Shown here: piece after piece, positions 1-7,048 of the stretch
Layout of the letters: the number at the start of each line of letters is the position of its first letter
How positions within the stretch are numbered: position 1 is the first letter of the stretch
Assembly (NCBI GenBank): GCA_002315935.1
Contig: DCII01000031.1
Span: forward strand, 11,163 to 20,210
Reading direction: 5' to 3'
Origin: Ruminococcaceae bacterium UBA1730
Lineage (GTDB): Bacteria > Bacillota > Clostridia > Oscillospirales > Acutalibacteraceae
Length of the DNA: 9,048 nucleotides
The notes under the pieces: model-generated
Seen by the model: only the letters and a program-made list of their open reading frames with translations
Told to the model about the DNA's origin: nothing
Databases searched by the model: none
Made by a program: the position numbers and the translations under genes

Positions 1-72
1 CACGCCAAAACAGACCGAAAAGATGCGTCGATGCATTTATTCAGCGTTTCCATAGAATACTTCGGAGGACTT
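1..72 (+). other. Left edge, upstream of the membrane protein gene
   Basis: This short stretch holds the ribosome-binding site of the membrane protein gene (GGAGG at 64-68, four bases before ATG 73). The same reading frame stays open to the window edge, and a second frame is open from the edge to a TAG at 52-54. Either could be the tail of an upstream gene, but the stretch is too short to identify. No convincing promoter is visible here, so the membrane protein may be co-transcribed with a gene to the left. Confidence 0.4.
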
Positions 73-1470
73 ATGGAGCTTTCAACAATTCTGATTTGCG
101 TAGGTTTTGCAACTCTTGCTGTCAGCTACGGCTGGGGCATGAGAGGAACGGTTATCGGCGGAGAAAAAGGTGCAATGCTTCCGGGTCTGTATCTCGGGCT
201 TATTCTTGCATGGTTTGCAGGTGGCGGAATCCGTGAAAACCTTCTCATTCCTGCGGCGGCAGGTCTGATGGGAATATCATTCGGCGGAACGGAGCCATAC
301 GCTGATACAATTCATTTTGCACTTTGCAGAAATGATAAAGAGCATTATAATCCCGTCAGGGGATATACGGGTCTTGCAGTCAAGGGCGGACTGTGGTTCG
401 GCGTTGCAGGTGGATTTATTGCTCTTTCAATGAGTGCGATGGGAGGAAGATATTCTGCTCCCGGTCTTGTTGCTTTCTGCCTTCTTCTTCCGTTTATCGG
501 TCTTGCCGGTTACAGGATTTTCAATTGGCCGTATGACAGAAAAAGCGGAAAATATCCTGCAATTTATTTCTCTTTCGAAAGCAGAGAGGAATGGGGAAGT
601 AATCTTTCGATTATGCTCACGATGCTCGGTATCGGCATTGTGAAAAATGATAATCTTCTGACTTCTCTGATAAGTGCCGGCTTTGCTTTTGGCTTTGTCG
701 GCTGGCTTGTTGCGATAAAGCTTTATGACCTTTCGGTCTATCCCATGAAAAACGGCAAATATATTTTCGGCGAAAAGCTCAGCAAAACACGCATTGACGG
801 CTGGAAGGTTATGGAATTCAGCCTCGGTGCAATCGGTGCTTTCGGCATTTCGCTTGTTTTCTGCTTCTCGGGAAAGGAAATCAACGCAATCAATGAAGCA
901 ATTGCAACGAACGGAGTTTTCAATCCAATTGCAAAAGCAGAGCCTGTTATGCCGTTTGTGATTCTTGCGTCTGTTGCCGTAATTATAGGAATAAATGTTT
1001 ATGAATATCTTGTTGAGAAAAAAGGCGGTTCATATAATTCCTTCGTTATGGATTTGATTGAAAGACCGTTTTTTAATGTTGTTCCCATGCTGTTTGTGCT
1101 TCTCGGTTCAAGCTATGCCGCAAGACTGATGACGGTGTTCATGCTGATTTTTGTTGTTTCCGTCAAGAGCATTGCAGACAGATTTACAAAGGATAAATCA
1201 ATCATTCTGCCTGCAGTGATATTCATTTCGGTAACAATTGTTACGCTCGTGCTCGATTTCGTCAAGGGAGGGTTCTCGGCTTTTGAAATAATCCTTGCAG
1301 GTGGTCTGCCGTATATCCTTGCAGAGCTTTTCCACAGGGTTTATCACGACACGAGAACCACGGGCAAAAGCATGAAGGAGCTTTTGACTGATGGCTCTTT
1401 TCCTGTTGTTATGGGCTTCATGACTGTTCAGGTTGCGGTTATATATCTGATTTCGGCATTTATTTTCTGA
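73..1470 (+). CDS. Uncharacterised polytopic membrane protein
   Basis: This is a 465-residue integral membrane protein of unknown function. Roughly 12-14 hydrophobic segments are visible, for example about residues 3-20, 33-52, 56-72, 104-122, 127-147, 196-215, 247-267, 291-310, 333-366, 376-395, 402-418 and 442-462. The most distinctive part is a Gly-rich N-terminal motif at residues 19-38 (YGWGMRG, then GGEKGAMLPG). It carries Arg and Glu inside an otherwise membrane-like region, which suggests a functional site such as a pore or substrate site; this is inference. I chose ATG 73 because GGAGG lies just before it; an in-frame ATG at 31 has no ribosome-binding site and would add 14 residues. 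There is no signal peptidase site and no ATP-binding motif. It ends 68 bases before the TrpR-like regulator gene. I do not recognise a named transporter family, so the product name should stay generic. Confidence 0.8.
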   Translation: MELSTILICVGFATLAVSYGWGMRGTVIGGEKGAMLPGLYLGLILAWFAGGGIRENLLIPAAAGLMGISFGGTEPYADTIHFALCRNDKEHYNPVRGYTGLAVKGGLWFGVAGGFIALSMSAMGGRYSAPGLVAFCLLLPFIGLAGYRIFNWPYDRKSGKYPAIYFSFESREEWGSNLSIMLTMLGIGIVKNDNLLTSLISAGFAFGFVGWLVAIKLYDLSVYPMKNGKYIFGEKLSKTRIDGWKVMEFSLGAIGAFGISLVFCFSGKEINAINEAIATNGVFNPIAKAEPVMPFVILASVAVIIGINVYEYLVEKKGGSYNSFVMDLIERPFFNVVPMLFVLLGSSYAARLMTVFMLIFVVSVKSIADRFTKDKSIILPAVIFISVTIVTLVLDFVKGGFSAFEIILAGGLPYILAELFHRVYHDTRTTGKSMKELLTDGSFPVVMGFMTVQVAVIYLISAFIF

Positions 1471-1476
1471 AACCTC

Positions 1477-1508
1477 TTTACTTTTACACGATAAAGTGTT
1501 ACACTTTA
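1477..1508 (+). promoter_or_regulatory. Candidate promoter overlapping a perfect palindrome (possible operator)
   Basis: A plausible sigma-A promoter reads TTTACT (1477-1482), 17-base spacer, TACACT (1500-1505); each hexamer matches consensus at 4 of 6 positions. Over the spacer and -10 lies a perfect inverted repeat, TAAAGTGT-T-ACACTTTA (1492-1508). A one-base centre and no following T-run argue against a terminator, so a protein-binding operator fits better. A related third copy, TAAAGCGTGT, lies at 1515-1524. The element stands 31 bases before the start of the TrpR-like regulator, so autoregulation is a natural but unproven guess. Confidence 0.45.
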
Positions 1509-1538
1509 AAACTGTAAAGCGTGTAAGGAGTGATTTCG

Positions 1539-1829
1539 ATGAGCGATAAGCTTAAGGATAAGAATCTTGATTTTATGTTTGAAGCCGTTCTTCAGCTTCA
1601 GAACATGGATGAATGCTACGATTTCTTTGAAGATCTCTGCACCGTGACCGAGCTTAAGGCGATGTCGCAGAGAATTGTTGTTGCAAAGATGCTCAGAGAC
1701 AAAAAGGTTTACAGCGATATTGTTGCCGAAACAGGAGCAAGCACCGCTACAATCAGCAGAGTAAACCGTTCTCTCCAGTACGGAAGCAACGGCTACGAAA
1801 GAATATTCGAAAGATTGGATAACGAATAA
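1539..1829 (+). CDS. yerC: TrpR-like transcriptional regulator, YerC/YecD family
   Basis: This 96-residue protein matches the YerC/YecD family of Firmicutes, small all-helical relatives of the tryptophan repressor TrpR. Family features visible are an acidic N-terminal helical part (about residues 10-35), the segment TVTELKAMSQRIVVAKML (35-52), and a helix-turn-helix at about 56-80 whose recognition helix holds GASTATISRVNRSL. Family length is about 95-100 residues, so it is complete. The start is ATG 1539 with AAGGAG (1525-1530) eight bases upstream; a GTG three codons earlier lies inside that ribosome-binding site and is unlikely. The stop codon overlaps the methyltransferase start (TAATG), which implies translational coupling. 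The family is assumed to be a DNA-binding repressor; its ligand and targets are not established, and tryptophan control should not be assumed. The palindrome at 1492-1508 is a candidate operator. Confidence 0.9.
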   Translation: MSDKLKDKNLDFMFEAVLQLQNMDECYDFFEDLCTVTELKAMSQRIVVAKMLRDKKVYSDIVAETGASTATISRVNRSLQYGSNGYERIFERLDNE

Positions 1830-2569
1830 TGTCTTATGATATTTTTGCGGATTTTTATGACAGCCTGACGGATAATGTTGAATATAAGAAGCGTGCAGAT
1901 TATTTTTGCAGGCTTCTTTCGCTGTGTGATGTGAGGAGCGGAATTCTGCTTGACCTCGGCTGCGGAACGGGCAGTATGAGCGTTGAAATGGCAGACAGAG
2001 GCTTCGATGTAATAGGCATAGATTCAAGCATCGGAATGCTTAATGCGGCAAGAGAAAAATGCTTTGAATACGGCAACAGGATTCTTCTTCTGAATCAGGA
2101 AATGCAGAATATTGACCTTTTCGGAACGATTGATGCCGCCATCTGTGTGCTTGACGGACTTAATCATCTGCCGTCTGCGGATGATATAAAGAGGACATTT
2201 GAAAAGGTTTCGCTATTCATGAATCCGGGCGGTGCGTTCGTTTTCGATATGAATACGCTTTATAAGCATGAATTTGTGCTTGCGGATAACGCTTACATAT
2301 ATGAAACGGATGATGTGTTCTGTGCATGGCAGAATAATTTCAATCCCGAAGACGGAAGCGTTGATATTGAGCTGGATTTCTTTGAAGAGGAAGACGGCGT
2401 TTATTACAGAAGCTCCGAAAGCTTCTCGGAAAAGGCTTATGAGCTTGATTTGATTAAAAATATGCTTGAGGAAAGCGGCTTCGAGGTTATCGGAATTTAT
2501 GACGATATGACATTCGAACCTGTTAAAGCCGACACCGAAAGAGCAGTATTTTCAGCGAGGAAAAGATAA
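1829..2569 (+). CDS. Class I SAM-dependent methyltransferase
   Basis: This 246-residue soluble protein has a Rossmann-like methyltransferase fold. The SAM-binding motif I is LDLGCGTGSM (residues 41-50), the acidic residue that contacts the SAM ribose is probably D65 in IGIDSS, and the motif IV region is CVLDGLNHL (106-114), followed by FVFDMNT (137-143). The start of the protein (YDIFADFYDSLTDNVEY) is typical of the small-molecule-type methyltransferases often annotated as YqeM-like or Methyltransf_25. The substrate cannot be told from sequence. Its ATG shares a base with the regulator's stop codon and has only a weak GGA at 1817-1819, so translation probably relies on coupling to the upstream gene. 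The stop in turn overlaps the hslO start. The order regulator-methyltransferase-hslO suggests co-expression, though a shared pathway is not shown. Confidence 0.88.
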   Translation: MSYDIFADFYDSLTDNVEYKKRADYFCRLLSLCDVRSGILLDLGCGTGSMSVEMADRGFDVIGIDSSIGMLNAAREKCFEYGNRILLLNQEMQNIDLFGTIDAAICVLDGLNHLPSADDIKRTFEKVSLFMNPGGAFVFDMNTLYKHEFVLADNAYIYETDDVFCAWQNNFNPEDGSVDIELDFFEEEDGVYYRSSESFSEKAYELDLIKNMLEESGFEVIGIYDDMTFEPVKADTERAVFSARKR

Positions 2570-3447
2570 TGGGAAATTTAGTCAGAATGATTGCCAATGA
2601 CGGAACTTTAACCGTTATGGCGGTTGATACAACGGATATAGTCAGCGAAATGGAAAAAATTCACAGAACCTCTGCGGTTACCTCTGCGGCTCTCGGCAGA
2701 CTTCTTACTGCCGCTTCTCTTATGGGAGCGGTTCTGAAGGGCAGGGATGACAGCTTAACTCTTCGTCTTAACGGCGACGGACCTGCCGGAGCGGTTATTG
2801 CAGTTTCGGACAGTGAAGGCAATGTCAGAGGATATGTTGAAAATCCGATAGTCGAGATTCCGCTCAATAACAAGGGAAAGCTTGATGTTGCCGGAGCTGT
2901 CGGCAGAAACGGAACTCTTACCGTCATGAAGGACCTCGGCTTGAAGGAACCTTATATCGGTCAGGTTCCGATAATTTCGGGAGAGATTGCCGAGGATATA
3001 ACAAGCTATTATGCTACCAGCGAGCAGACTCCGACGGTCTGTGCTCTCGGTGTGCTTGTGAATCCGGATTTGTCGATAAGAGCGGCAGGCGGATTTATTA
3101 TTCAGCTCCTTCCGACTGCTATGGACGATACGATTGACCTTGTTGAGGAATGCATTGACGGAATTCCATCTGTAACGCAAATGCTTACCTCGGGTATGAC
3201 TCCCGAAGAAATATGCAGAAGGGTTCTGAGCAAATTCGAGCTTGAATATCTTGACGGCTCCGAACCGCAATACAGATGCAACTGCTCAAGGCAGAGAGTT
3301 GAGAAGGCTCTTATCAGCACGGGCAGGAAAGCTCTTGAGGAAATGGCGGAGGATAACGGCACGGAGGTCTGTTGCCACTTCTGCGATAAGAAATACAGAT
3401 TTTCATCAGACGAAATCAGAAAGCTTGTAAAAAATTTATCTATATAA
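2569..3447 (+). CDS. hslO: Redox-regulated molecular chaperone Hsp33
   Basis: Hsp33 is a cytoplasmic holdase chaperone, switched on by oxidation and unfolding. The 292-residue length is normal for the family. The N-terminal domain shows family blocks such as HRTSAVTSAALGRLLTAA (32-49), and VRGYVENP (86-93). The C-terminal zinc switch is intact: C237 and C239 (CNC), then C269 and C272 (CHFC), with 29 residues between the pairs. An additional C268 sits beside the second pair. Family knowledge says these four cysteines hold zinc when reduced and form disulfides on oxidation, releasing the chaperone activity. The start has GAGG (2557-2560) eight bases upstream and overlaps the methyltransferase stop. 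In an anaerobe the likely role is protection when the cell meets oxygen or bleach-type oxidants; that part is inference. It is the last gene of the rightward unit. Confidence 0.97.
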   Translation: MGNLVRMIANDGTLTVMAVDTTDIVSEMEKIHRTSAVTSAALGRLLTAASLMGAVLKGRDDSLTLRLNGDGPAGAVIAVSDSEGNVRGYVENPIVEIPLNNKGKLDVAGAVGRNGTLTVMKDLGLKEPYIGQVPIISGEIAEDITSYYATSEQTPTVCALGVLVNPDLSIRAAGGFIIQLLPTAMDDTIDLVEECIDGIPSVTQMLTSGMTPEEICRRVLSKFELEYLDGSEPQYRCNCSRQRVEKALISTGRKALEEMAEDNGTEVCCHFCDKKYRFSSDEIRKLVKNLSI

Positions 3448-3452
3448 TATTT

Positions 3453-3513
3453 TAAGGAAACGCTGATTAAATCGGTAATCGAGATTTTCGAGTGTGTTTT
3501 CGGCGTTTCCTAA
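3453..3513. repeat. Tiny inverted-repeat element, MITE-like
   Basis: The ends are GGAAACGC (3456-3463) and GCGTTTCC (3503-3510), a perfect 8-base inverted pair enclosing about 39 bases. Immediately outside each end is TAA (3453-3455 and 3511-3513), which looks like a 3-base target duplication of the kind made by IS5-type elements. The similarity of the ends continues a little inward (CTGATTA against CCGAAAA). It encodes nothing. It could equally act as a weak stem ahead of the terminator that follows. Confidence 0.4.
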
Positions 3514-3519
3514 ATTAAT

Positions 3520-3558
3520 AAACAACCGTGACCTGCAAATTGCAAGCCACGGTTGTTT
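3520..3558. terminator. Bidirectional intrinsic terminator between convergent genes
   Basis: An 11-base-pair stem, AAACAACCGTG (3520-3530) pairing with CACGGTTGTTT (3548-3558), encloses a 17-base interval. On the plus strand a short T-run ends the stem; on the minus strand the stem is followed by TTATTAATTTA. It sits between the end of hslO and the end of the leftward hydrolase gene, exactly where both transcripts should stop. Confidence 0.85.
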
Positions 3559-3601
3559 TGATTCAGAACACCATGCAATCCGTGTAAGATATATTCGGAT
3601 T

Positions 3602-5011
3602 TTACCAGCCGATAAATCCGTTTTTGATTACCGTGAAAATCTGCTTGAAAAATGCAATGATTATCTGAATAAAATTCTGCTCAGGTTCCACAGAATTCGA
3701 GTCAAATGCAATATAAACAGGGGAAGGCGTTGCAGTGATTTTCTTCACTCCGCCCTGAACATTATCCTCGATAACATTGCCCTGTATATCATAAATAGTG
3801 GTGTTCGCATCGGGAAGGGTGATGTCAAGATTCATTTCAGACTCTGCCCAGATGACATAAACGGTCTGACCGCTTTGAGCATAGGTTGCAACATATGCGG
3901 ATTTCTGATAAAACAGACCGTATTTTGTCTGCTCTAAAGATGTAAGCTTTTTGTCTGCCGTCAAGGAGTTGAATGCTTTGACGGCGTATGCCGAAATCTT
4001 CGGCGTAAAGTCATTTTTGTAAAGTCCCAAGGAATTTTCGTATTCCTGAACGGTCAGGTCAGATGAAGTGATGCTGCTGTTCTGCAATTCATAGCTGAAA
4101 TACTGTCCTTCTATGCCGTAGTCAAGCAGGAATTCATCATAGAAAATTGCGTTACGAATGATGTATTGTGCCTGTGTCTGTTCATCAACATAACAGTTTG
4201 CCCAGCCTGTTTCGGTAAGCCAGACAGGCATTTTTTCATAGCCGTATTTCACAAGCACATCTCTGTATCCGTCAAGTCTGTTTCTCGCACGGTTTTCGGG
4301 AGCACTTTTGGATAAATAATAGTGAACAGACAGACCGTCCATATGTTTTCCTGCACCTGCCTGCATCATTGCATCGAGAAATTTCGTGTGTAATGCAATT
4401 GAGCCGCCGAGAACGGGAACATCGGGGTCATTGTGTTTAATGGTCTGATATGCGGCTTTTAAAAGCTCAGCATATTCTGCACCCGTTGCATCCTTGGTAT
4501 TAAAGCCCTTTATATCGGGTTCGTTCCATATTTCATATGCCGCAACCTTGCCTGCCAATGCTTTTGAAACATAATCAACATAGTTGATATAAGCATCAAA
4601 ATATTCATCATCCGCAGTTGTTTCCGGATTGCCGTCACGAACGGGCATAACGCAGCTGACCGAGCCTCCTGCATCGAGATCAGCCTGTGATGCCTGACCT
4701 GCTTCATAAATAGGATTACCGTAGCTCAGCACAACAAGGCTTTTGATGCCGCTTTTTGTTGCTGATTCAACCCAGCTTGCACGCTCAGGCATGGAGAGCT
4801 GTCCTTTAACCGGCTCGACAGTCCACCAGTTCACCTCATCACGGATAATGGGCAGATTGGCATTGACGGCTGCCGAACAGATATTCTCCTGACTGCGACC
4901 GTGAGCCATGTGGGTGCAGGCACCGATTCCTTCGGCATTAACCGACACTGAAAAAGCGGAAACGATAAAAAGTGTTGCAATGAATAAAGATATTAATTTT
5001 TGAATTTTCAT
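3602..5011 (-). CDS. Secreted clan GH-A glycoside hydrolase (GH39/GH5-like) with hydrophobic C-terminal tail
   Basis: This 469-residue protein has a classic signal peptide (Lys-rich start, hydrophobic core about 6-20, likely cleavage after VNA at residue 26). The body is a clan A TIM barrel: RDEVNWWTVEP (57-67) resembles the early strand of GH39/PslG-type enzymes, AAYEIWNEPD (157-166) gives the acid/base E164 after strand 4, and PVWLTETGW (262-270) gives the nucleophile E267 after strand 7. A beta-sandwich-like end follows (about 360-436). After residue 440 comes a tail rich in Ile and Phe (446-469), which may hold the enzyme to the membrane. The start ATG at 5011 has GAGGTGA (5016-5022 on the plus strand) at good spacing. 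It is the last of three leftward hydrolase genes. Exact family and substrate are uncertain. No dockerin or sortase signal is seen. Confidence 0.85.
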   Translation of the reverse strand: MKIQKLISLFIATLFIVSAFSVSVNAEGIGACTHMAHGRSQENICSAAVNANLPIIRDEVNWWTVEPVKGQLSMPERASWVESATKSGIKSLVVLSYGNPIYEAGQASQADLDAGGSVSCVMPVRDGNPETTADDEYFDAYINYVDYVSKALAGKVAAYEIWNEPDIKGFNTKDATGAEYAELLKAAYQTIKHNDPDVPVLGGSIALHTKFLDAMMQAGAGKHMDGLSVHYYLSKSAPENRARNRLDGYRDVLVKYGYEKMPVWLTETGWANCYVDEQTQAQYIIRNAIFYDEFLLDYGIEGQYFSYELQNSSITSSDLTVQEYENSLGLYKNDFTPKISAYAVKAFNSLTADKKLTSLEQTKYGLFYQKSAYVATYAQSGQTVYVIWAESEMNLDITLPDANTTIYDIQGNVIEDNVQGGVKKITATPSPVYIAFDSNSVEPEQNFIQIIIAFFKQIFTVIKNGFIGW

Positions 5012-5028
5012 AAAGTCACCTCAAAAAC

Positions 5029-5058
5029 ATTATTAAATATTAAGATAAAAATAGTCAA
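5029..5058 (-). promoter_or_regulatory. Possible internal promoter for the last hydrolase gene
   Basis: On the minus strand TTGACT (5058-5053) is followed by an 18-base spacer and AATAAT (5034-5029), each one base from consensus. Transcription would begin very close to the ribosome-binding site at 5022-5016, leaving an unusually short leader. That lowers confidence, and the AT-rich sequence makes chance matches easy. No terminator is visible between the two hydrolase genes, so read-through is also likely. Confidence 0.35.
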
Positions 5059-5105
5059 CAAACAAATGATTAACTTCGTAAATTCTGACAGATATAACTT
5101 ATACA

Positions 5106-6911
5106 TTAACCGAAAGCGTAATTCAGTCTTCCGTAGGGAGCGGCATCGCCTTTGGTGTAGAAAGACATAATATCACCGTCAATGTAATTATCAGCCCATT
5201 TGAATGAAAATTCAGCCGATGTATTTTGTGATAAGCCTAAATCTGCCTTTGATACTTTTATCATCAGCTTATTCCCTTCAAAGCGAATTTCCGCTTCTCC
5301 GCATTTTGAATATTTACCGTCTTCGGAAATCGTTTCAACCGTTGTTTTTCCGTTTTCGGGAGCATTACGGTTAATACAGAAATCATATCCCGATTCAGTT
5401 CCATTCAGATTTAAAAACAAGGTCATCCAAGCACCGCCATTTGAATCGGACAAAGTATTAACTGTATCTACATAGAAATATAAATTGTCTTTATCTTGGC
5501 AGACCTTCATATTTGCAATGTCATTTCTTCCTGAATTATCGGTATAATACAGCTCTCCGTAGCCTCTGAAATCACGGTCAACAGTGTCATTTGTGTAGTC
5601 ACGATAGACAGATGTGATTTTGCTGTTCTGCCATTGCGAAAAGCTTCCGTCAATGTCGATTGTTACATTTTCGGATTTCGGCAGAGTGGTTGTGCTTCCT
5701 TTGAATTTCTGCACATTTGAAACAAGCTCCATATAATAGTTATCACCGAGAATTCCTGCCGATGGTTCGCAGTCACGGGAGCATTCCGTGTCGCAGTTGT
5801 CAACAAAAACAATTGGTCCTTGCTCTTCGGAAGGCTCACAACGCATAGCAACCCATTCGTTCCAGCCTGTAACAAAAACAATATCGGGGTCAAGTGCGTT
5901 GGCATAATCCCATTGCTCCTGAAGATTATATCCGTAAAGCACCGCATTTTCAGAGGTATCTCTTGCACCGTCATGCCAGCTTCGGGTGTGGTCATCTCCG
6001 CCGTACCATGCGGCCTCGCTGAAATTGCCTGTATCATTATGCTGAGCGGCAGAAACACTCATAATTTTCTTGCCGGTTGCCTTGTCCCTGTAAATACAGT
6101 CAAGGGTCAGAAGACGGTCAAATTCCATCCACGGAAAAGCGTTTTTCTTTTTCTTTTCATACGGCCATTGATTTGTTTTTATGTAAAATGCGTTTCTGAC
6201 ATCTTCACGAAGGGCAGTATCTTCTGTATCTCCGATAATCATCGGCTTTGCGTCTTTTTTATCGTCAATTCTAAACCATAATTCATCAAGCTTCGGATAT
6301 TTTACTTTTAACTCTGCATTGTTATAAAAAGCATCATAAATTCTGTTCATTGTGTCGCCTGACAGATAGTTGGTGTAAAATGCAAGCTTCGGCACATCCC
6401 GGCCGTCTTCCATATATTCATACCAAACGGAAATAAGATTTTCAATTCCATCCTCGAAAATAAGTGAATTGGTTGTGTCGAAAACAATAAAATCGAATTT
6501 TGCATCCGTCAGCATCTGACAATGCTTGCGAAGCACCCACGGGTCTTTTGCATAATAATATCCAAACAACGGTTCGCCCCAATGAGCATTGTTCCAGACA
6601 GAACATCCTCCTGCGGCAAGCCAGTTTTCTTCGGAAAGAACGGCGTTCGGGTTATTCGCAACAATTTCGGTTACATTGTACGGTCCGTTTCCGCCATCTT
6701 CACCGAGAACCATAAAATAGAATATGCCGACCTGTTTTTCACTTTTTCCTGCGGAAACAACGGCTCTTCCCAAGGAATCAACAGTAACAAGTGAGCCGTT
6801 TTCATTGACAACTTGTGTGTCGGCTTTTGCCGGAAATAAAGTTCCCGTGAAAAATGTGATTATTGAAATAATTATTGCGGTGAATTTTTGATATAGCATT
6901 ACGGTGTTCAT
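5106..6911 (-). CDS. Secreted GH99/GH71-like TIM-barrel protein with C-terminal CBM9-like domain
   Basis: From ATG 6911 the protein has 601 residues. That start has GAGG eight bases upstream on its strand; an in-frame TTG at 6953 lacks a ribosome-binding site. A signal peptide ends near FPAKA (residue 30). The barrel carries YFMVLGEDGG (65-74), HWGEPLFGYYY (110-120), IVFDTTN (142-148) and TGWNEWVAMR (348-357), whose E352 lines up with the WNEW glutamate of GH99-like enzymes. A second conserved block, FVDNCDTECSRDCEP, covers 369-383. In GH99 the NEW glutamate is followed three residues later by a second catalytic Glu; here that position is Ala355. Residues about 417-599 look like a CBM9/DOMON-type sandwich (IDGSFSQW, DKDNLYFYVDT). 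The protein probably binds or cleaves an extracellular glycan; activity and substrate are unproven. It is the middle gene of three leftward hydrolase genes, with about 95-140 bases either side. Confidence 0.8.
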   Translation of the reverse strand: MNTVMLYQKFTAIIISIITFFTGTLFPAKADTQVVNENGSLVTVDSLGRAVVSAGKSEKQVGIFYFMVLGEDGGNGPYNVTEIVANNPNAVLSEENWLAAGGCSVWNNAHWGEPLFGYYYAKDPWVLRKHCQMLTDAKFDFIVFDTTNSLIFEDGIENLISVWYEYMEDGRDVPKLAFYTNYLSGDTMNRIYDAFYNNAELKVKYPKLDELWFRIDDKKDAKPMIIGDTEDTALREDVRNAFYIKTNQWPYEKKKKNAFPWMEFDRLLTLDCIYRDKATGKKIMSVSAAQHNDTGNFSEAAWYGGDDHTRSWHDGARDTSENAVLYGYNLQEQWDYANALDPDIVFVTGWNEWVAMRCEPSEEQGPIVFVDNCDTECSRDCEPSAGILGDNYYMELVSNVQKFKGSTTTLPKSENVTIDIDGSFSQWQNSKITSVYRDYTNDTVDRDFRGYGELYYTDNSGRNDIANMKVCQDKDNLYFYVDTVNTLSDSNGGAWMTLFLNLNGTESGYDFCINRNAPENGKTTVETISEDGKYSKCGEAEIRFEGNKLMIKVSKADLGLSQNTSAEFSFKWADNYIDGDIMSFYTKGDAAPYGRLNYAFG

Positions 6912-6951
6912 TTTAAAAACCTCATTATCTTCCTTAAAATTCCGCAGATTC

Positions 6952-6965
6952 AACAGCCGGCTGTT
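6952..6965. promoter_or_regulatory. Perfect 14-base palindrome between hydrolase genes
   Basis: AACAGCCGGCTGTT is perfectly self-complementary with no spacer and lies about 40 bases upstream of the GH99-like gene start on the minus strand. There is no T-run after it, so it is not a standard terminator. It could be an operator or a processing or pausing site; a chance palindrome cannot be excluded. A weak promoter-like pair further upstream on the minus strand (TTGGTA, TTGAAT) is too poor to call. Confidence 0.35.
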
Positions 6966-7048
6966 TGCAAATTCAAAGTCTGTGGCGACTTCGTACCAAT
7001 CTCGTTTTTTGCAAGTGATTTTTTAATATCACGCTGCATTTAATAGAC

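Noticed and set aside
1492..1508. Terminator of the membrane protein gene
   Set aside because: The one-base centre makes a poor hairpin and no T-run follows; an operator fits better.
1506..2027. Open frame of 173 codons on the minus strand
   Set aside because: It lies antisense to the yerC-type regulator and the methyltransferase, both with clear family motifs. It is Cys/His-rich without a recognisable domain and has no ribosome-binding site.
2755..3270. Minus-strand open frame of 171 codons
   Set aside because: It is the antisense shadow of hslO, whose zinc-binding cysteines and full length are intact.
3494..3937. Plus-strand open frame of 147 codons
   Set aside because: It crosses the terminator and runs antisense to the C-terminus of the hydrolase; no start signal or family pattern is seen.
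5663..6058. Second minus-strand frame within the GH99-like gene
   Set aside because: It overlaps the conserved WNEW region in another frame and has low-complexity, unfamiliar protein sequence.
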